From: Sphingomonas sp. UBA978
GTDB taxonomy: Bacteria > Pseudomonadota > Alphaproteobacteria > Sphingomonadales > Sphingomonadaceae
Direction of reading: 5' to 3'
DNA length: 64,000 nt
NCBI RefSeq assembly: GCF_002292295.1
Contig: NZ_DBBS01000011.1
Coordinates: forward strand, 1-64,000
Made by a program: the position numbers and the translations under genes. Shown here in pieces: positions 36,025 through 44,630 of this stretch (the first letter of the stretch is position 1; each line of letters begins with the position of its first letter). The notes under the pieces were generated by a model, which was given only the letters and a program-made list of their open reading frames with translations, was not told the origin of the DNA and ran no database searches.

Positions 36025-36354
36025 ATGACCGATTATGCGCGATATGCGTCCGATATCCTGCAAGCGCGTCATCGTCGCGAAGCCCTGTTCCCGCCCGCGC
36101 TGTTCGACGAGTTTGCGTGGGAGATCCTGCTCGCGCTGTACATCAGCCGCGGGTCCGGCAGCGACGTGGATGCCGCGACGGTGTTCGATACGGTGGGATG
36201 CAGGCCGGCGGTCGGCCAGCGCTGGCTCGCCTATCTCGCCGAAAAGAACCAGATCGTGCACGCGGGGCCGCATATCGTGCTGCACGACGATGCGGTCGGC
36301 CCGATGGAGGAGTATCTCGGCGGCCTGATCCGCGATGCGGAACGCGTGACGTAA
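36025..36354 (+). CDS. Winged-helix-like small protein (paralogue of its neighbour)
   Basis: A 109-residue protein from the ATG at 36025, with AAGGGG upstream (a longer frame opens at 35974). The core LFPPALFDEFAWEILLALYIS, then AVGQRWLAYLAEKNQIV, resembles MarR-like winged helices. The convergent protein at 36754-36368 shows the same order of features. No ligand or target is known. It follows the chemotaxis operon and may report on its output, but that is speculation. Confidence 0.6.
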   Translation: MTDYARYASDILQARHRREALFPPALFDEFAWEILLALYISRGSGSDVDAATVFDTVGCRPAVGQRWLAYLAEKNQIVHAGPHIVLHDDAVGPMEEYLGGLIRDAERVT

Positions 36355-36367
36355 GGGGCGCGCCCCG

Positions 36368-36754
36368 TCACACCGGGCGGGCGGCGGCCCTGAGCGTCGC
36401 CGTCAGATAGCCTTCGAGCGCGGTGATCGCCTGTGCGGAGAGCGTCAGCGGCGACGTCAGGTCGCGCCGGCCGTCGCACGTCACCAGTCCCGCGGTCAGT
36501 AGATGCTGGATCCAGCGCATCATGGTCGGGGCAGGGCAGGCCAGCTCCCGGGCGAGCAGGTCGCCGGTGAGCCGCCGCCCCGCCGCGTCGCCGACGAACA
36601 GCGTCAGCAGCGCATCCCACGCCCATTCACCGAACAGATCGTCGGGCAAATGCGCGCGGCGCAACCGGCGGTTGCACAGGATCGCGCGCGCGGCCCGGGC
36701 GAGGGCATCCTCGTCGCCGTCGACGGGGCGCTGATCTTTGAACGCATCCTGCAT
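36368..36754 (-). CDS. Winged-helix-like small protein (paralogue of its neighbour)
   Basis: A 128-residue protein: LPDDLFGEWAWDALLTLFVG, then LACPAPTMMRWIQHLLTAG, then a helical tail ending AARPV. It aligns by eye with the convergent 36025-36354 product (LF-x-E-x-AW-(E/D)-x-LL-x-L). GGAG lies before the chosen ATG. The stop codons are 13 bp apart. It lies 13 bp downstream of the response regulator gene on the same strand and is probably in its transcript. Confidence 0.6.
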   Translation of the reverse strand: MQDAFKDQRPVDGDEDALARAARAILCNRRLRRAHLPDDLFGEWAWDALLTLFVGDAAGRRLTGDLLARELACPAPTMMRWIQHLLTAGLVTCDGRRDLTSPLTLSAQAITALEGYLTATLRAAARPV

Positions 36755-36767
36755 GCCGCCGCTCCGA

Positions 36768-37298
36768 TCAGTTCTGCAACGACGCTTCGACGACGTCGAC
36801 GGCCTCGCACAATTTGGCGGCCAGCAAGGTCTGGTCGTGCTCTTCCGCCAGCCGGATCTGCGCCAGCAGCTGGTCGCGCATGTGCTGCAGTACGAGGAAG
36901 TGCTGCGTCGCCGTCGCGTCACGGCCGTCGTCGTCCGCCCGCAGCGCCTCGACGACGCAGGACAGGCCGACCGGCTTTTCGCAGCGGGCGACATGCGCAT
37001 AGGCTGCCGGCACGTCCGCGGGATCGTTGCCGGTGGTGAAGATGCATCGCGTGCCCCTGGCGAGCAGCCGGTCGACGACGGGATAGACCTTGTGCCGCCC
37101 GAGATTGATGTCGAGCAGCGCGCCGTCGATCGCACTCTCGCGGTCGAGCAGCGCCAGCGCCTGCGCGACGGACGGGACCGGGCCGATGACGATCGCGCCG
37201 GCGCGCCGCAGGCTCCGTTCCATCGCCTCGGCGACGGTATATTCGTCCTCCACCACCAGAAGGCGGCGATCCTGCAACAGCGCTTCAGCCATCCTCAT
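36768..37298 (-). CDS. Response regulator, partner of the HWE kinase
   Basis: A 176-residue protein with an N-terminal receiver: VVEDEY acidic pocket, phosphoacceptor D63 (ALLDINLG), the T in FTTGND and the conserved lysine in CEKPV. The C-terminal 50 residues are helical with no DNA-binding motif seen. The start overlaps the kinase stop by up to 14 bp, so the two are co-translated. Regulators of this type often work as phospho-relay or regulate by partner binding. Confidence 0.85.
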   Translation of the reverse strand: MRMAEALLQDRRLLVVEDEYTVAEAMERSLRRAGAIVIGPVPSVAQALALLDRESAIDGALLDINLGRHKVYPVVDRLLARGTRCIFTTGNDPADVPAAYAHVARCEKPVGLSCVVEALRADDDGRDATATQHFLVLQHMRDQLLAQIRLAEEHDQTLLAAKLCEAVDVVEASLQN

Positions 37299-39678
37299 TG
37301 TCCTTGTCTGTGCGTGTCGAGACGACCGGCACGGCGATCCTACAATGCACGCCATCGCGGGTGAACGCATATTCGGTGCGCGCGCCCAATTGGTACGGCA
37401 GCGCCCGTTCGATCAGCTGGCGCCCGTACCCCCCCGACGGCGGCGTGCCGGTCGGGGCGGGCAGGTCGACGTCGCTTTCCCGCCAGTCGACGTGCAGCCA
37501 CGGCACGCCGTCGGCCTCTTGCTCGACATGCCATGCGATCGCCAGCCGCCCCCGTCCGTCGCGCAGCGCGCCATATTTGACCGCATTCGTCGCCAGCTCG
37601 TGGATCGCCAGCGCGAGGCTCTGCACCGCACCGGAGCGGAGCGGCACGTCCGCCGGACCGTCAAGCATCAGATGCGCGTCGCCGCCGCGCCGGCCGATGG
37701 CGCCGTGCGCGAGCAGCTCGGCGTCGAGCAGCTCCCCGAACGTCACGCGGCGGCCGGTCGCGGTGCAGGACAGCAGCGCCTGTACCCGGGACAGTGCCGA
37801 CAGCCGCTCGCCGAACCCGGCCTCGAACGCCGCGAGCGAGGGCGCGCCGTCGATCATCCGGTCCGCGATCGACCGGATGACGGCGATCAGGTTGCGGGTC
37901 CGGTGCTGCAGCTCGACCACCATGACGTCCTGGCGGTCCTGCGCCTCGCGCAGCGCGTGGATGTCGTTCGAGGTGCCGAGCCATTCGACGATGGCGCCAT
38001 GGTCGTCGCACACCGGCACGGCGCGCGTGCTGAACCAGCGGTAGACGCCGTCCGCGCGCCGCAGCCGGTGTTCGATGTCGAAGCCGCCGCGCGCCTCCGC
38101 CTGCGCCCACGCCCGCTCCGCGGCGGCGCGATCGTCGGGGTGGAGCATCGCCAGCCACGCCGCGCCATGGCTGGCCCGTTCCGGTTGGCCGGTGAAGGCC
38201 GCCCATTGCGGGCTCGCCCAGTTCCACATGCCGCCCGGTGACGCGCGCCAGAGCAGCTGCGGGCCCCCTTCGACCAGCGCACGCATCCGGCGTTCGTTGT
38301 CGGTCACGGCGCGTTCGAGCCGTTTGCGGGCGTCGATGTCGATGTTCATGCCGACCCATTTCTCGACATGGCCGGCCGCGTCGAACAGCGGGATCGCGCG
38401 CGCATTGACCCAGCGATATGTGCCGTCCCGCAGCCGCAGCCGATATTCGAGGTTGGTGCCGCGACCGTGGTCGCGCGCGTCCTGCCATTGCGCCATCACC
38501 GGCGTGCGATCGTCGGGATGGATCGCCTGCATCCAGCCGAAGCCGCGAAACGCCTCGTAGCTCTGTCCGGTCAGGCGGCGCCAGCTCGGGCTGTCGACCG
38601 TCACCCTGCCGTCCCGCGGCGCTTCCCAGGTTGCGACCGCGATCCCCTCGACGAGCAGTTGCGCGCGCGCCTGCGCCTCGCGCAACGCGGCATCCTTGCG
38701 GCGCAGCCGCGCTCTGGCGCGGGCATGTTCGACCGCGACCCATGTCCGCTCCGCGGCCTCGCGGACGAGGCGGACGTCGCCCGGGCTCCAGGGACGCGGT
38801 GCGCGGTGCTGGATCGTCAGCGCGGTGACGAGCCGGCCGTTCCGCATCACCGGCACGCCCAGGCGGCTGCGAACGTTCAGATCTCGCCATTTCGCCAGCA
38901 GGACGTCCGCGCCGGCCTCTTGCTCGACGTCGGCGACCGCGACGACCTGCCCGGCCTGCAGGGGGATCAGGTCGTCGCCGAACCCGGCGGCATCGTGCAG
39001 CCCGACGAAGCTGGCCGCATCGGCGGTGCGATATTCCGCTGCGACGACGATATGGTGCCGGTCGTCATCCTCGATGAATTCGACATAGGTGCAGCGATCG
39101 ATCGCCAGATGGGCGCCGAGCAGGTCGACCGCGCAGTCCGCGATCGCCGCGGGATCGTCCAGCGGCCGGATCGCGTCGCTCAACTGCAACAGCAGCGCCT
39201 GGCTCCGCTCGCCCTCGCGGCGCGCTTCCGACAGGCGCTTGAGCGCATCGATATCGCTGACGACGCTGGCCTGTCCGGTGACGGTGCCGGCGGCATCGCG
39301 GATCGGCACGGTCGCGACGCGCACCCACCGCTCGTCGCCATCGTCGTCGGTGTAGAGCATCTCCTGCCCCGGCACGACGCTCTCCCCCCGTTGCGCCCGC
39401 GCGCCGGGGAAGTCGGTCGGCGACAGTGCGCGGCCAGCCTCGTCCCAGCCGCGCCAGCGCGCGACGCGCGTTTCGTCCCGCGACGGCATCATTCCGGTCG
39501 GGCAGAAGCGCAGATATTCGGCATTGGCATCGACGATCCTGCCGTCCGCGTCGATCATCGCCACCCCGACGGGGACGGTGGCGAGCAAGGCCGCAAGCCG
39601 CGCCTCGCTGTGCTGGAGCGCCGCTTCGGCCGCCGCGAGGCGTTCCGGGAGGCCGGGGTTATCTGCCGCTATATCCAT
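37285..39678 (-). CDS. HWE-family sensor histidine kinase with PAS and GAF domains
   Basis: A 797-residue soluble kinase. The N-terminal PAS covers about 25-150, a GAF domain about 165-320, and two further PAS/PAC repeats about 340-455 and 465-580 (each with HPDDR and EYRLRLRDGTYRWVNAR-like strands). The H box is ELQHRTRNL with H592, typical of HWE kinases, and the ATP region has ALAIHELATNAVKYGAL and a W-R-E triplet (DWRES). No membrane helix is seen, so it senses a cytoplasmic signal such as light, redox or a small molecule. A response regulator follows in overlap. Confidence 0.93.
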   Translation of the reverse strand: MDIAADNPGLPERLAAAEAALQHSEARLAALLATVPVGVAMIDADGRIVDANAEYLRFCPTGMMPSRDETRVARWRGWDEAGRALSPTDFPGARAQRGESVVPGQEMLYTDDDGDERWVRVATVPIRDAAGTVTGQASVVSDIDALKRLSEARREGERSQALLLQLSDAIRPLDDPAAIADCAVDLLGAHLAIDRCTYVEFIEDDDRHHIVVAAEYRTADAASFVGLHDAAGFGDDLIPLQAGQVVAVADVEQEAGADVLLAKWRDLNVRSRLGVPVMRNGRLVTALTIQHRAPRPWSPGDVRLVREAAERTWVAVEHARARARLRRKDAALREAQARAQLLVEGIAVATWEAPRDGRVTVDSPSWRRLTGQSYEAFRGFGWMQAIHPDDRTPVMAQWQDARDHGRGTNLEYRLRLRDGTYRWVNARAIPLFDAAGHVEKWVGMNIDIDARKRLERAVTDNERRMRALVEGGPQLLWRASPGGMWNWASPQWAAFTGQPERASHGAAWLAMLHPDDRAAAERAWAQAEARGGFDIEHRLRRADGVYRWFSTRAVPVCDDHGAIVEWLGTSNDIHALREAQDRQDVMVVELQHRTRNLIAVIRSIADRMIDGAPSLAAFEAGFGERLSALSRVQALLSCTATGRRVTFGELLDAELLAHGAIGRRGGDAHLMLDGPADVPLRSGAVQSLALAIHELATNAVKYGALRDGRGRLAIAWHVEQEADGVPWLHVDWRESDVDLPAPTGTPPSGGYGRQLIERALPYQLGARTEYAFTRDGVHCRIAVPVVSTRTDKDNEDG

Positions 39679-39868
39679 GGCTTATCCAACGCGCGACATG
39701 TGCAAATGGCCGCTGCGGCGACGATAGGACGCGTGCGTGGTTACCGGGCGTTAACCAGATCGGGCCTATGGAGGACGGGTGAGCCATCAGGCCACACGGA
39801 CAGCAGGACAGCCCCGACCGCGCGCGTATCCGGCGATCGGGGCTGTCTTGGCCCCCGCCGGCGCGCCG

Positions 39869-40081
39869 TCAGTCGATCCGGCCGAGCAGCGCCTCGAGCT
39901 CCGCCTGCCCTGCGGCGGCGGCTTCCGCCAGCGTGTCCGCCCGATCGGCATAATCGTCCGCCATATCCGCATGCGCGGTGCGCGCCATACAGGCCGCGTC
40001 GTCGGCCGCGGACCGCTCTTCGGCCGCCCGCCGGCGCAGATAGGCGATGTCGTCCGGGTCGTCGCGGTCGTCGGGGCTCAT
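39869..40081 (-). CDS. Small helical protein, 70 residues
   Basis: An alanine- and aspartate-rich protein, predicted helical, with DDIAYLRRRAAEERSAADDA. Similar small genes stand next to stress or two-component genes in sphingomonads, which is the only support for calling it real. An in-frame extension to 40115 exists. Function unknown. Confidence 0.5.
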   Translation of the reverse strand: MSPDDRDDPDDIAYLRRRAAEERSAADDAACMARTAHADMADDYADRADTLAEAAAAGQAELEALLGRID

Positions 40082-40200
40082 CCACCAGATGTGGGGATTG
40101 CGATCCGATCGGCAAGCGTCGGCACGCGAACCAGATCGTAAGTTATGACTTTACATATGCTTAGCTGTCCCCCGATAGCAGGGGCAGGCAGCCCGCCGCG

Positions 40201-40647
40201 ATGGCGGGCCGACAGCTTGGGATTGTTGAGGTGGGTTGCATCCGGCTGCTGATTATCGAGGATTCCGCCACCGCGCGGGCGATCATCGAACAGATCGTGA
40301 TCCAGGACCCGGGCGCCGAGATCGTCGGCGTCGCCGCCTCGTCGGAGCAGGCGAAGGTGCTGCTGCGCACCCTCAAGCCCAACGTCATCACCCTCGACCT
40401 CCATATGCCGGGCATGGGCGGGCTGGCGTTCCTCGACGATTTCGGCGGGCCGCGCCATGCGCCCATCGTCGTGCTGTCGTCGTCGACCACAAAGGGATCG
40501 GATATCGCCCGGGAATCGATCAGGCGCGGCGCGGCCGCCTGTTTCGACAAGGCGGCGCTGACCCGAGAGGCGGCGCGATTCCGCCAGGCGCTACGCCGCG
40601 TCATCGCGAATCACGACCGGGCGGCGACGGCCAGCGTCTACGGATAG
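40201..40647 (+). CDS. Stand-alone receiver-domain protein (CheB-like receiver)
   Basis: A 148-residue protein with only a receiver domain: LLIIEDSATAR, VITLDLHMPGMGGLAFL (phosphoacceptor aspartate), VLSSSTTKGSD and FDKAALTRE. The receiver resembles that of CheB more than CheY. The ATG at 40201 adds an atypical leader; a GTG at 40231 is a possible start. Its kinase is not adjacent, but CheA or the HWE kinase are candidates. Confidence 0.8.
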   Translation: MAGRQLGIVEVGCIRLLIIEDSATARAIIEQIVIQDPGAEIVGVAASSEQAKVLLRTLKPNVITLDLHMPGMGGLAFLDDFGGPRHAPIVVLSSSTTKGSDIARESIRRGAAACFDKAALTREAARFRQALRRVIANHDRAATASVYG

Positions 40648-40668
40648 GTCCGGGCGCGCCCCGGAGCG

Positions 40669-41436
40669 TCACACCCTCGCCGGCGCATGCATCAGCCGGC
40701 GATATTCCTGTTCCGGACGGCCGTAGGTGTCGCTGGCCAGCTGCATCAGCTTGGCGCGATCATGGACGACGATCTTCGCGCGCAGCGCCCGGATGGCGCG
40801 CTCTTCCTCGAGGCGGTGCATCGCATCGGTGACGCTGCTGCGGCGGACGCCGAGCATCAGGCGGAATTCCTCGTGCGTCATGTTGATCTCGTCCGCCTGG
40901 ACGCGGTCGTGATACAGCAGGATCCAGCGCGCCATGCGCCGCTCGATCGGATGCGCCAGCGACGACACGATCGTCCGCCCCATCTGCAGCATGAAGACGT
41001 GGACGAAGCGGAGCAGCGCGCACCGCAGCGTCGCGCTCGCCTCGACCGCGTCGAGCAGGGCGGGGGCGGCGATGCGCAGCGCCTGGCCGCGTTCGGCGCG
41101 CATCGTCACGTCATAGGGCGAGCGGTCGTCGCCGAGCAGCAGCGGCCAGCCGAGAAACCCCTCCGCACCGACCAGTCCGATCGCATAGCGCCGGTCGTCC
41201 TCCAGCGAATCGAGCACGCCCGCGATCCCCTGTTCGGGGAAGCACAGGCTCTCGATCGGATCGCCCGCATGCGTGATGACGTCGCCGACCGCGAAGAACA
41301 CCGGCTCCAGATGCGGCGCCAGCAGCGCGCGATCCGCCGCCGACAGGCTGGCAAGCAGCCTGTTGCCCGTCCGGTCCGCCGTCGGGTTCGCCGGGTCGGG
41401 ACCGGCATGGCCGGTGATCGGGGTGACGTTGGACAT
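40669..41436 (-). CDS. Crp/Fnr-family transcriptional regulator
   Basis: A 255-residue protein with an N-terminal cyclic-nucleotide-binding-like beta-barrel (EPVFFAVGDVITHAGDPIES) and a C-terminal winged helix (NMTHEEFRLMLGVRRSSVTDAM). The cysteines of oxygen-sensing FNR are absent. The ATG at 41436 is preceded by GGAACG. It diverges from the catalase-like gene, making it a candidate regulator of that stress unit. Confidence 0.88.
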   Translation of the reverse strand: MSNVTPITGHAGPDPANPTADRTGNRLLASLSAADRALLAPHLEPVFFAVGDVITHAGDPIESLCFPEQGIAGVLDSLEDDRRYAIGLVGAEGFLGWPLLLGDDRSPYDVTMRAERGQALRIAAPALLDAVEASATLRCALLRFVHVFMLQMGRTIVSSLAHPIERRMARWILLYHDRVQADEINMTHEEFRLMLGVRRSSVTDAMHRLEEERAIRALRAKIVVHDRAKLMQLASDTYGRPEQEYRRLMHAPARV

Positions 41437-41491
41437 GACGTTCGTTCCGCTCGCTCGCTGTCGCCGGGCGCGCTCTGCCCGGTATCGTACG

Positions 41492-41516
41492 GAAACGTTG
41501 CGGGCGGCCGTCTGTT
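41492..41516 (+). promoter_or_regulatory. Degenerate EcfG-like promoter
   Basis: GAAAC (one mismatch to GGAAC), 17 bases, GTT. It is positioned about 27 bp before the 25-codon frame and the catalase-like gene, both plausible general-stress genes. Confidence 0.35.
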
Positions 41517-41542
41517 CACCGTTCGACACAGCAGGAGCGCCC

Positions 41543-41620
41543 ATGCCCATTCCGTCCGGCCGTCGCCGCGCTGCCCGCCGCCCCGGCGGGCGTCTGCGCG
41601 CCATCCGCGCGCGCCGCTGA
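41543..41620 (+). CDS. Possible 25-residue arginine-rich peptide
   Basis: AGGAG stands 7 bases before an ATG opening a frame with ten arginines in 25 residues (MPIPSGRRRAARRPGGRLRA, then IRARR). The stop is 31 bp before the catalase-like gene. It could be a leader peptide, a nucleic-acid-binding peptide or a chance frame in GC-rich DNA. Confidence 0.35.
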   Translation: MPIPSGRRRAARRPGGRLRAIRARR

Positions 41621-41651
41621 ACCCCGCTCCCGCCCCTGAAGGATAGCTCCG

Positions 41652-42725
41652 ATGACCGATGCCCCCGTCCGCTACCACCCCGATGTCGAGACGATCCAGC
41701 CCGACGAGCGCGAAACGGTGCAACAGCTTTGCGCTGCGTTCGACGTGATCCTCGAACGGACGGCGGAGGATTACGGTCATGCCGTCCGCTCGGTCCATGC
41801 CAAGGCGCATGGCGTGCTGTCCGGCGAACTGACGGTCGACGCCGACCTGCCGCCGGAGCTGGCGCAGGGCCTGTTCGCCACCCCGGGCACGCACCAGGTG
41901 CTGCTGCGCCTGTCGACCAACGCCGGCGACATATTGCCCGACGCGATCAGCCTGCCGCGCGGCCTCGCGATGAAGGTGTTCGACGTCGACGGCGCGCGCC
42001 TGCCGGGCTCCGAGGGCAACGCGCAGGACTTCGTCATGGTCAACGGCACCGTCTTCCAGGCGAAGACCGCAGACAAGTTCCTCGGCAACCTCAAGCTGCT
42101 GGCCAGGACCACCGACCGGATGGAGGGTACGAAGACGGTGATGTCGTCGGTTTTGCGCGGCGTACGCGGGGCGCTGGAGGCGGTCGGGATCGAGAGCGCG
42201 GCGATCAATTCGCTCGGCGGCGCGCCCAATGTCGAGCCGCTCGGCGAGACCTATTACAGCGTCACGCCGTTCCGCTACGGCGACTATATCGCCAAGTTCA
42301 GCCTGAAGCCGGTCGCGCCGGCGATGACCGCGCTGACCGGCGGGACGATCCATGTCGACGGCCGTGAGGATGCGATCCGCGAGGACGTCCGGTCCGAGAT
42401 GGCCGGGATCGATGCGGAATGGGAGTTCCGCGTCCAGTTGTGCCGCGACCTCGAACGCCAGCCGATCGAGGACCCGACGGTCGAATGGGACGAGGCGGAG
42501 GCGCCGTTCCGCAAGGTCGGCACCGTCCGCGTTGCGGCGCAGGACAGCTGGGATCCCGCGCAGGTACAGCGGATCAACGAGGAGACGCGGTTCGCGATCT
42601 GGACGGGGATCGCGGCGCATCAGCCGCTCGGCAACATCAACCGCGCCCGCAACGAACCCTATCGCCATTCGGCGGACTTCCGCGCGCGGGTCAACGCCTG
42701 CCCGTATCACGAACCGGCCGCCTGA
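41652..42725 (+). CDS. Catalase-family haem protein (SrpA-like)
   Basis: A 357-residue protein of the short catalase-like group. It has the distal histidine region VHAKAHGVLSGELTV, LLRLSTNAGD and the RGLAMKVFDVDG core. It is shorter than true catalases and lacks their C-terminal domain, so peroxidase or haem-dependent oxidase activity is as likely as dismutation. GGATAG precedes the ATG. An SDR follows and may be cotranscribed; both suit a stress response. Confidence 0.85.
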   Translation: MTDAPVRYHPDVETIQPDERETVQQLCAAFDVILERTAEDYGHAVRSVHAKAHGVLSGELTVDADLPPELAQGLFATPGTHQVLLRLSTNAGDILPDAISLPRGLAMKVFDVDGARLPGSEGNAQDFVMVNGTVFQAKTADKFLGNLKLLARTTDRMEGTKTVMSSVLRGVRGALEAVGIESAAINSLGGAPNVEPLGETYYSVTPFRYGDYIAKFSLKPVAPAMTALTGGTIHVDGREDAIREDVRSEMAGIDAEWEFRVQLCRDLERQPIEDPTVEWDEAEAPFRKVGTVRVAAQDSWDPAQVQRINEETRFAIWTGIAAHQPLGNINRARNEPYRHSADFRARVNACPYHEPAA

Positions 42726-42791
42726 TCGCGGCCACCGCCGCCGCGCCATCGCATCGATCATGATCCCGACCCCGACAGACGAGAAATACGC

Positions 42792-43571
42792 ATGACCCAT
42801 CCAGCCACCCCCCGGCGCTTTCAGGGCAAGGTCGTCCTCATCACCGGCGCGGCGTCGGGGATCGGCGAGCGCGCCGCCCGACGCTTCGCGGCCGAGGGCG
42901 CGACGCTGGTCCTCAGCGATGTCGACGGCGACGCGCTGGCCAACGTCGCCGCCGGCCTCGAGGGCGATGTCGAAACCCTCGTCACCGACGTGCGGGATCC
43001 CGCGGCCTGCGACGCGCTCGTCGCGCAGGCGATCGCGCGGTTCGGCCGCGTTGACGTGCTGGTCAACGATGCGGGCGTCGATCATCTCGGCCAGCTGGAC
43101 GAGGGCGATCTGTCGGCCTTCACCAAAGTCATCGAAACCGACCTGTACGGCGTCGTCCACATGAGCCGCGCCGCGATCGCCGCCCTGCGTGCCGCGAAGG
43201 GCTGTATCGTCAACGTCTCGTCGGTGTCGGGGCTCGGCGGCGACTGGAACCACAGCTTCTATTGCGCGGCCAAGGGTGCGGTGACCAATTTCACCCGCGC
43301 GCTTGCCATGGACGAGGCCGCGCACGGCGTCCGCGTCAATGCGGTCAACCCGTCGCTGACCTATACCGCGCTGACCGCGGGGATGAAGGAACAGCCCGAG
43401 CTGATCGCCAAGTTCGAGGAGCGTATTCCGATGGGGCGCGGCGCCGAGCCCGACGATATCGCCGGCGTCATCGCCTTCCTCGCCAGCGAGGATGCGCGGT
43501 TCGTGACGGGGGTCAATCTTCCCGTCGATGGCGGCCTGAGTGCGTCGAACGGTCAGCCGCCGCTCAGCTGA
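42792..43571 (+). CDS. Short-chain dehydrogenase/reductase
   Basis: A 259-residue classical SDR: TGAASGIG near residue 18, NDAGVDH, catalytic serine (VSSVSGLG) and tyrosine (YCAAKGA, here Y-x3-K). The aspartate after the second strand (LSDVDGD) suggests NAD. GAGAAATACGC precedes the ATG, 66 bp after the catalase-like stop. Substrate unknown. Confidence 0.87.
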   Translation: MTHPATPRRFQGKVVLITGAASGIGERAARRFAAEGATLVLSDVDGDALANVAAGLEGDVETLVTDVRDPAACDALVAQAIARFGRVDVLVNDAGVDHLGQLDEGDLSAFTKVIETDLYGVVHMSRAAIAALRAAKGCIVNVSSVSGLGGDWNHSFYCAAKGAVTNFTRALAMDEAAHGVRVNAVNPSLTYTALTAGMKEQPELIAKFEERIPMGRGAEPDDIAGVIAFLASEDARFVTGVNLPVDGGLSASNGQPPLS

Positions 43572-43592
43572 CGATTCCGGGAGAGGCAGGAT

Positions 43593-44054
43593 ATGAACGG
43601 CAGACGCATGGCCGGTGCGATCGCCGGCGGGCTGGTCGCGGGGCTCGGCATCACCGCGATGCTGATCGCAGGCGAACGGAAGAGCGGGACACCGTCGGAA
43701 CTCGCGATGCTGGAACGGGCCGGTGCGCGCGGCCTCGGGGTGACGGTGCCGCCCGACGATGCGCTGGCGTCGTCCGGCGAGCAGGCGGTAATCCAGGGCG
43801 GGCATTTGCTGCTGTCGGCGGCCGCCGGTGCGGTCTATGCCGCGACGGTCGATGAGGATGCGGGCGTCCTGCCCGGCGGCATCGCGTTCGGACTGGCGTT
43901 CTACGCGGTGGCGCACTGGGTCGCCGGTCCTTTGCTCGGGCTGAAGCGGCCCGAATGGGAATCGGATGCGACGACGATCGGCATGCACACCGCCAATCAC
44001 CTCGTCTTCGGTCTCGCCACCGCGGCGGGCGCGAGAGCCGCGGCGCGCGCGTGA
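43593..44054 (+). CDS. Small membrane protein, DUF1440/YagU-like
   Basis: A 153-residue protein with hydrophobic segments at about 6-28, 68-84, 92-115 and 130-150. The pattern of four helices with GGLVAGLGITAMLIAGER at the start resembles DUF1440 (YagU) proteins, linked elsewhere to acid stress. GGGAGAG lies before the ATG, 21 bp after the SDR, so it may share its transcript. Assignment is tentative. Confidence 0.6.
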   Translation: MNGRRMAGAIAGGLVAGLGITAMLIAGERKSGTPSELAMLERAGARGLGVTVPPDDALASSGEQAVIQGGHLLLSAAAGAVYAATVDEDAGVLPGGIAFGLAFYAVAHWVAGPLLGLKRPEWESDATTIGMHTANHLVFGLATAAGARAAARA

Positions 44055-44088
44055 CGGCGCGCGCCGGGTCGAAGAGAATGCCGGGACG

Positions 44089-44514
44089 TCAGGCGAGCGT
44101 CAGGCCCACGTCGACATTGCCGCGCGTCGCGTTCGAATAGGGGCAGATTTGGTGCGCGGTATCGACCAGCCGCTGTGCCGCCTCGCGCTCGATGCCGGGC
44201 AGCGACACGGTCAGGTCGGCGGTGATGCCGAACCCGCCCGCCGCGCGCGGACCGATTCCGACCGTGGCGGTGACCGCGACGTCATCGGGCAGCTTCACCT
44301 TCAATTGCTGTCCCGCGACCTTCAGCGCGCCGATGAAGCAGGCGGAATAGCCCGCCGCGAACAATTGCTCGGGGTTGCTGCCGTCGCCGCCGGCGCCACC
44401 GAGCTCTTTGGGGGTCGAGAGCTGCACCTCGAAACGGCCGTCCTCGGACCGGGCATGGCCGTCGCGGCCGCCGGTCGCGGTGGCCGTCGTGCTGTATTTG
44501 ACGTCGATCGACAT
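44089..44514 (-). CDS. ohr: Organic hydroperoxide resistance protein
   Basis: A 141-residue OsmC/Ohr thiol peroxidase. The two active cysteines are visible in GYSACFIGAL and HQICPYSNATRGN, the spacing typical of Ohr. It reduces organic peroxides with lipoyl thiols. It diverges from ohrR, with two operator-like sites between them. Confidence 0.95.
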   Translation of the reverse strand: MSIDVKYSTTATATGGRDGHARSEDGRFEVQLSTPKELGGAGGDGSNPEQLFAAGYSACFIGALKVAGQQLKVKLPDDVAVTATVGIGPRAAGGFGITADLTVSLPGIEREAAQRLVDTAHQICPYSNATRGNVDVGLTLA

Positions 44515-44530
44515 GCGGTGTCTCCAAATC

Positions 44531-44597
44531 GTTTATCGCGATAATCATCTAGGTCTGTCGAGCCCGCCTGTCCAGAGCTGTTTGCCGCGATAATCTT
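44531..44597. promoter_or_regulatory. Two OhrR-operator-like sites
   Basis: Site 1 is GTTTATCGCGATAATCAT, containing a perfect 12-bp palindrome (44533-44544). Site 2, starting at 44580, is GTTTGCCGCGATAATCTT, with one arm degenerate. Their centres are 49 bp apart in the divergent ohr-ohrR promoter region, consistent with cooperative repression of both genes. Confidence 0.65.
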
Positions 44598-44630
44598 TGG
44601 CGTGCTATGGGTGCGTCGAGGAGAGCCCCG

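Noticed and set aside
36768..37298. PhyR (general-stress anti-anti-sigma regulator) next to an HWE kinase
   Set aside because: The regulator has a N-terminal receiver and lacks the N-terminal sigma-like domain that defines PhyR.
41437..41460. EcfG promoter for the Crp/Fnr gene
   Set aside because: A GGAAC on the minus strand lies only 6 bp before the ATG, too close for a -35 element; it probably serves as the ribosome site.
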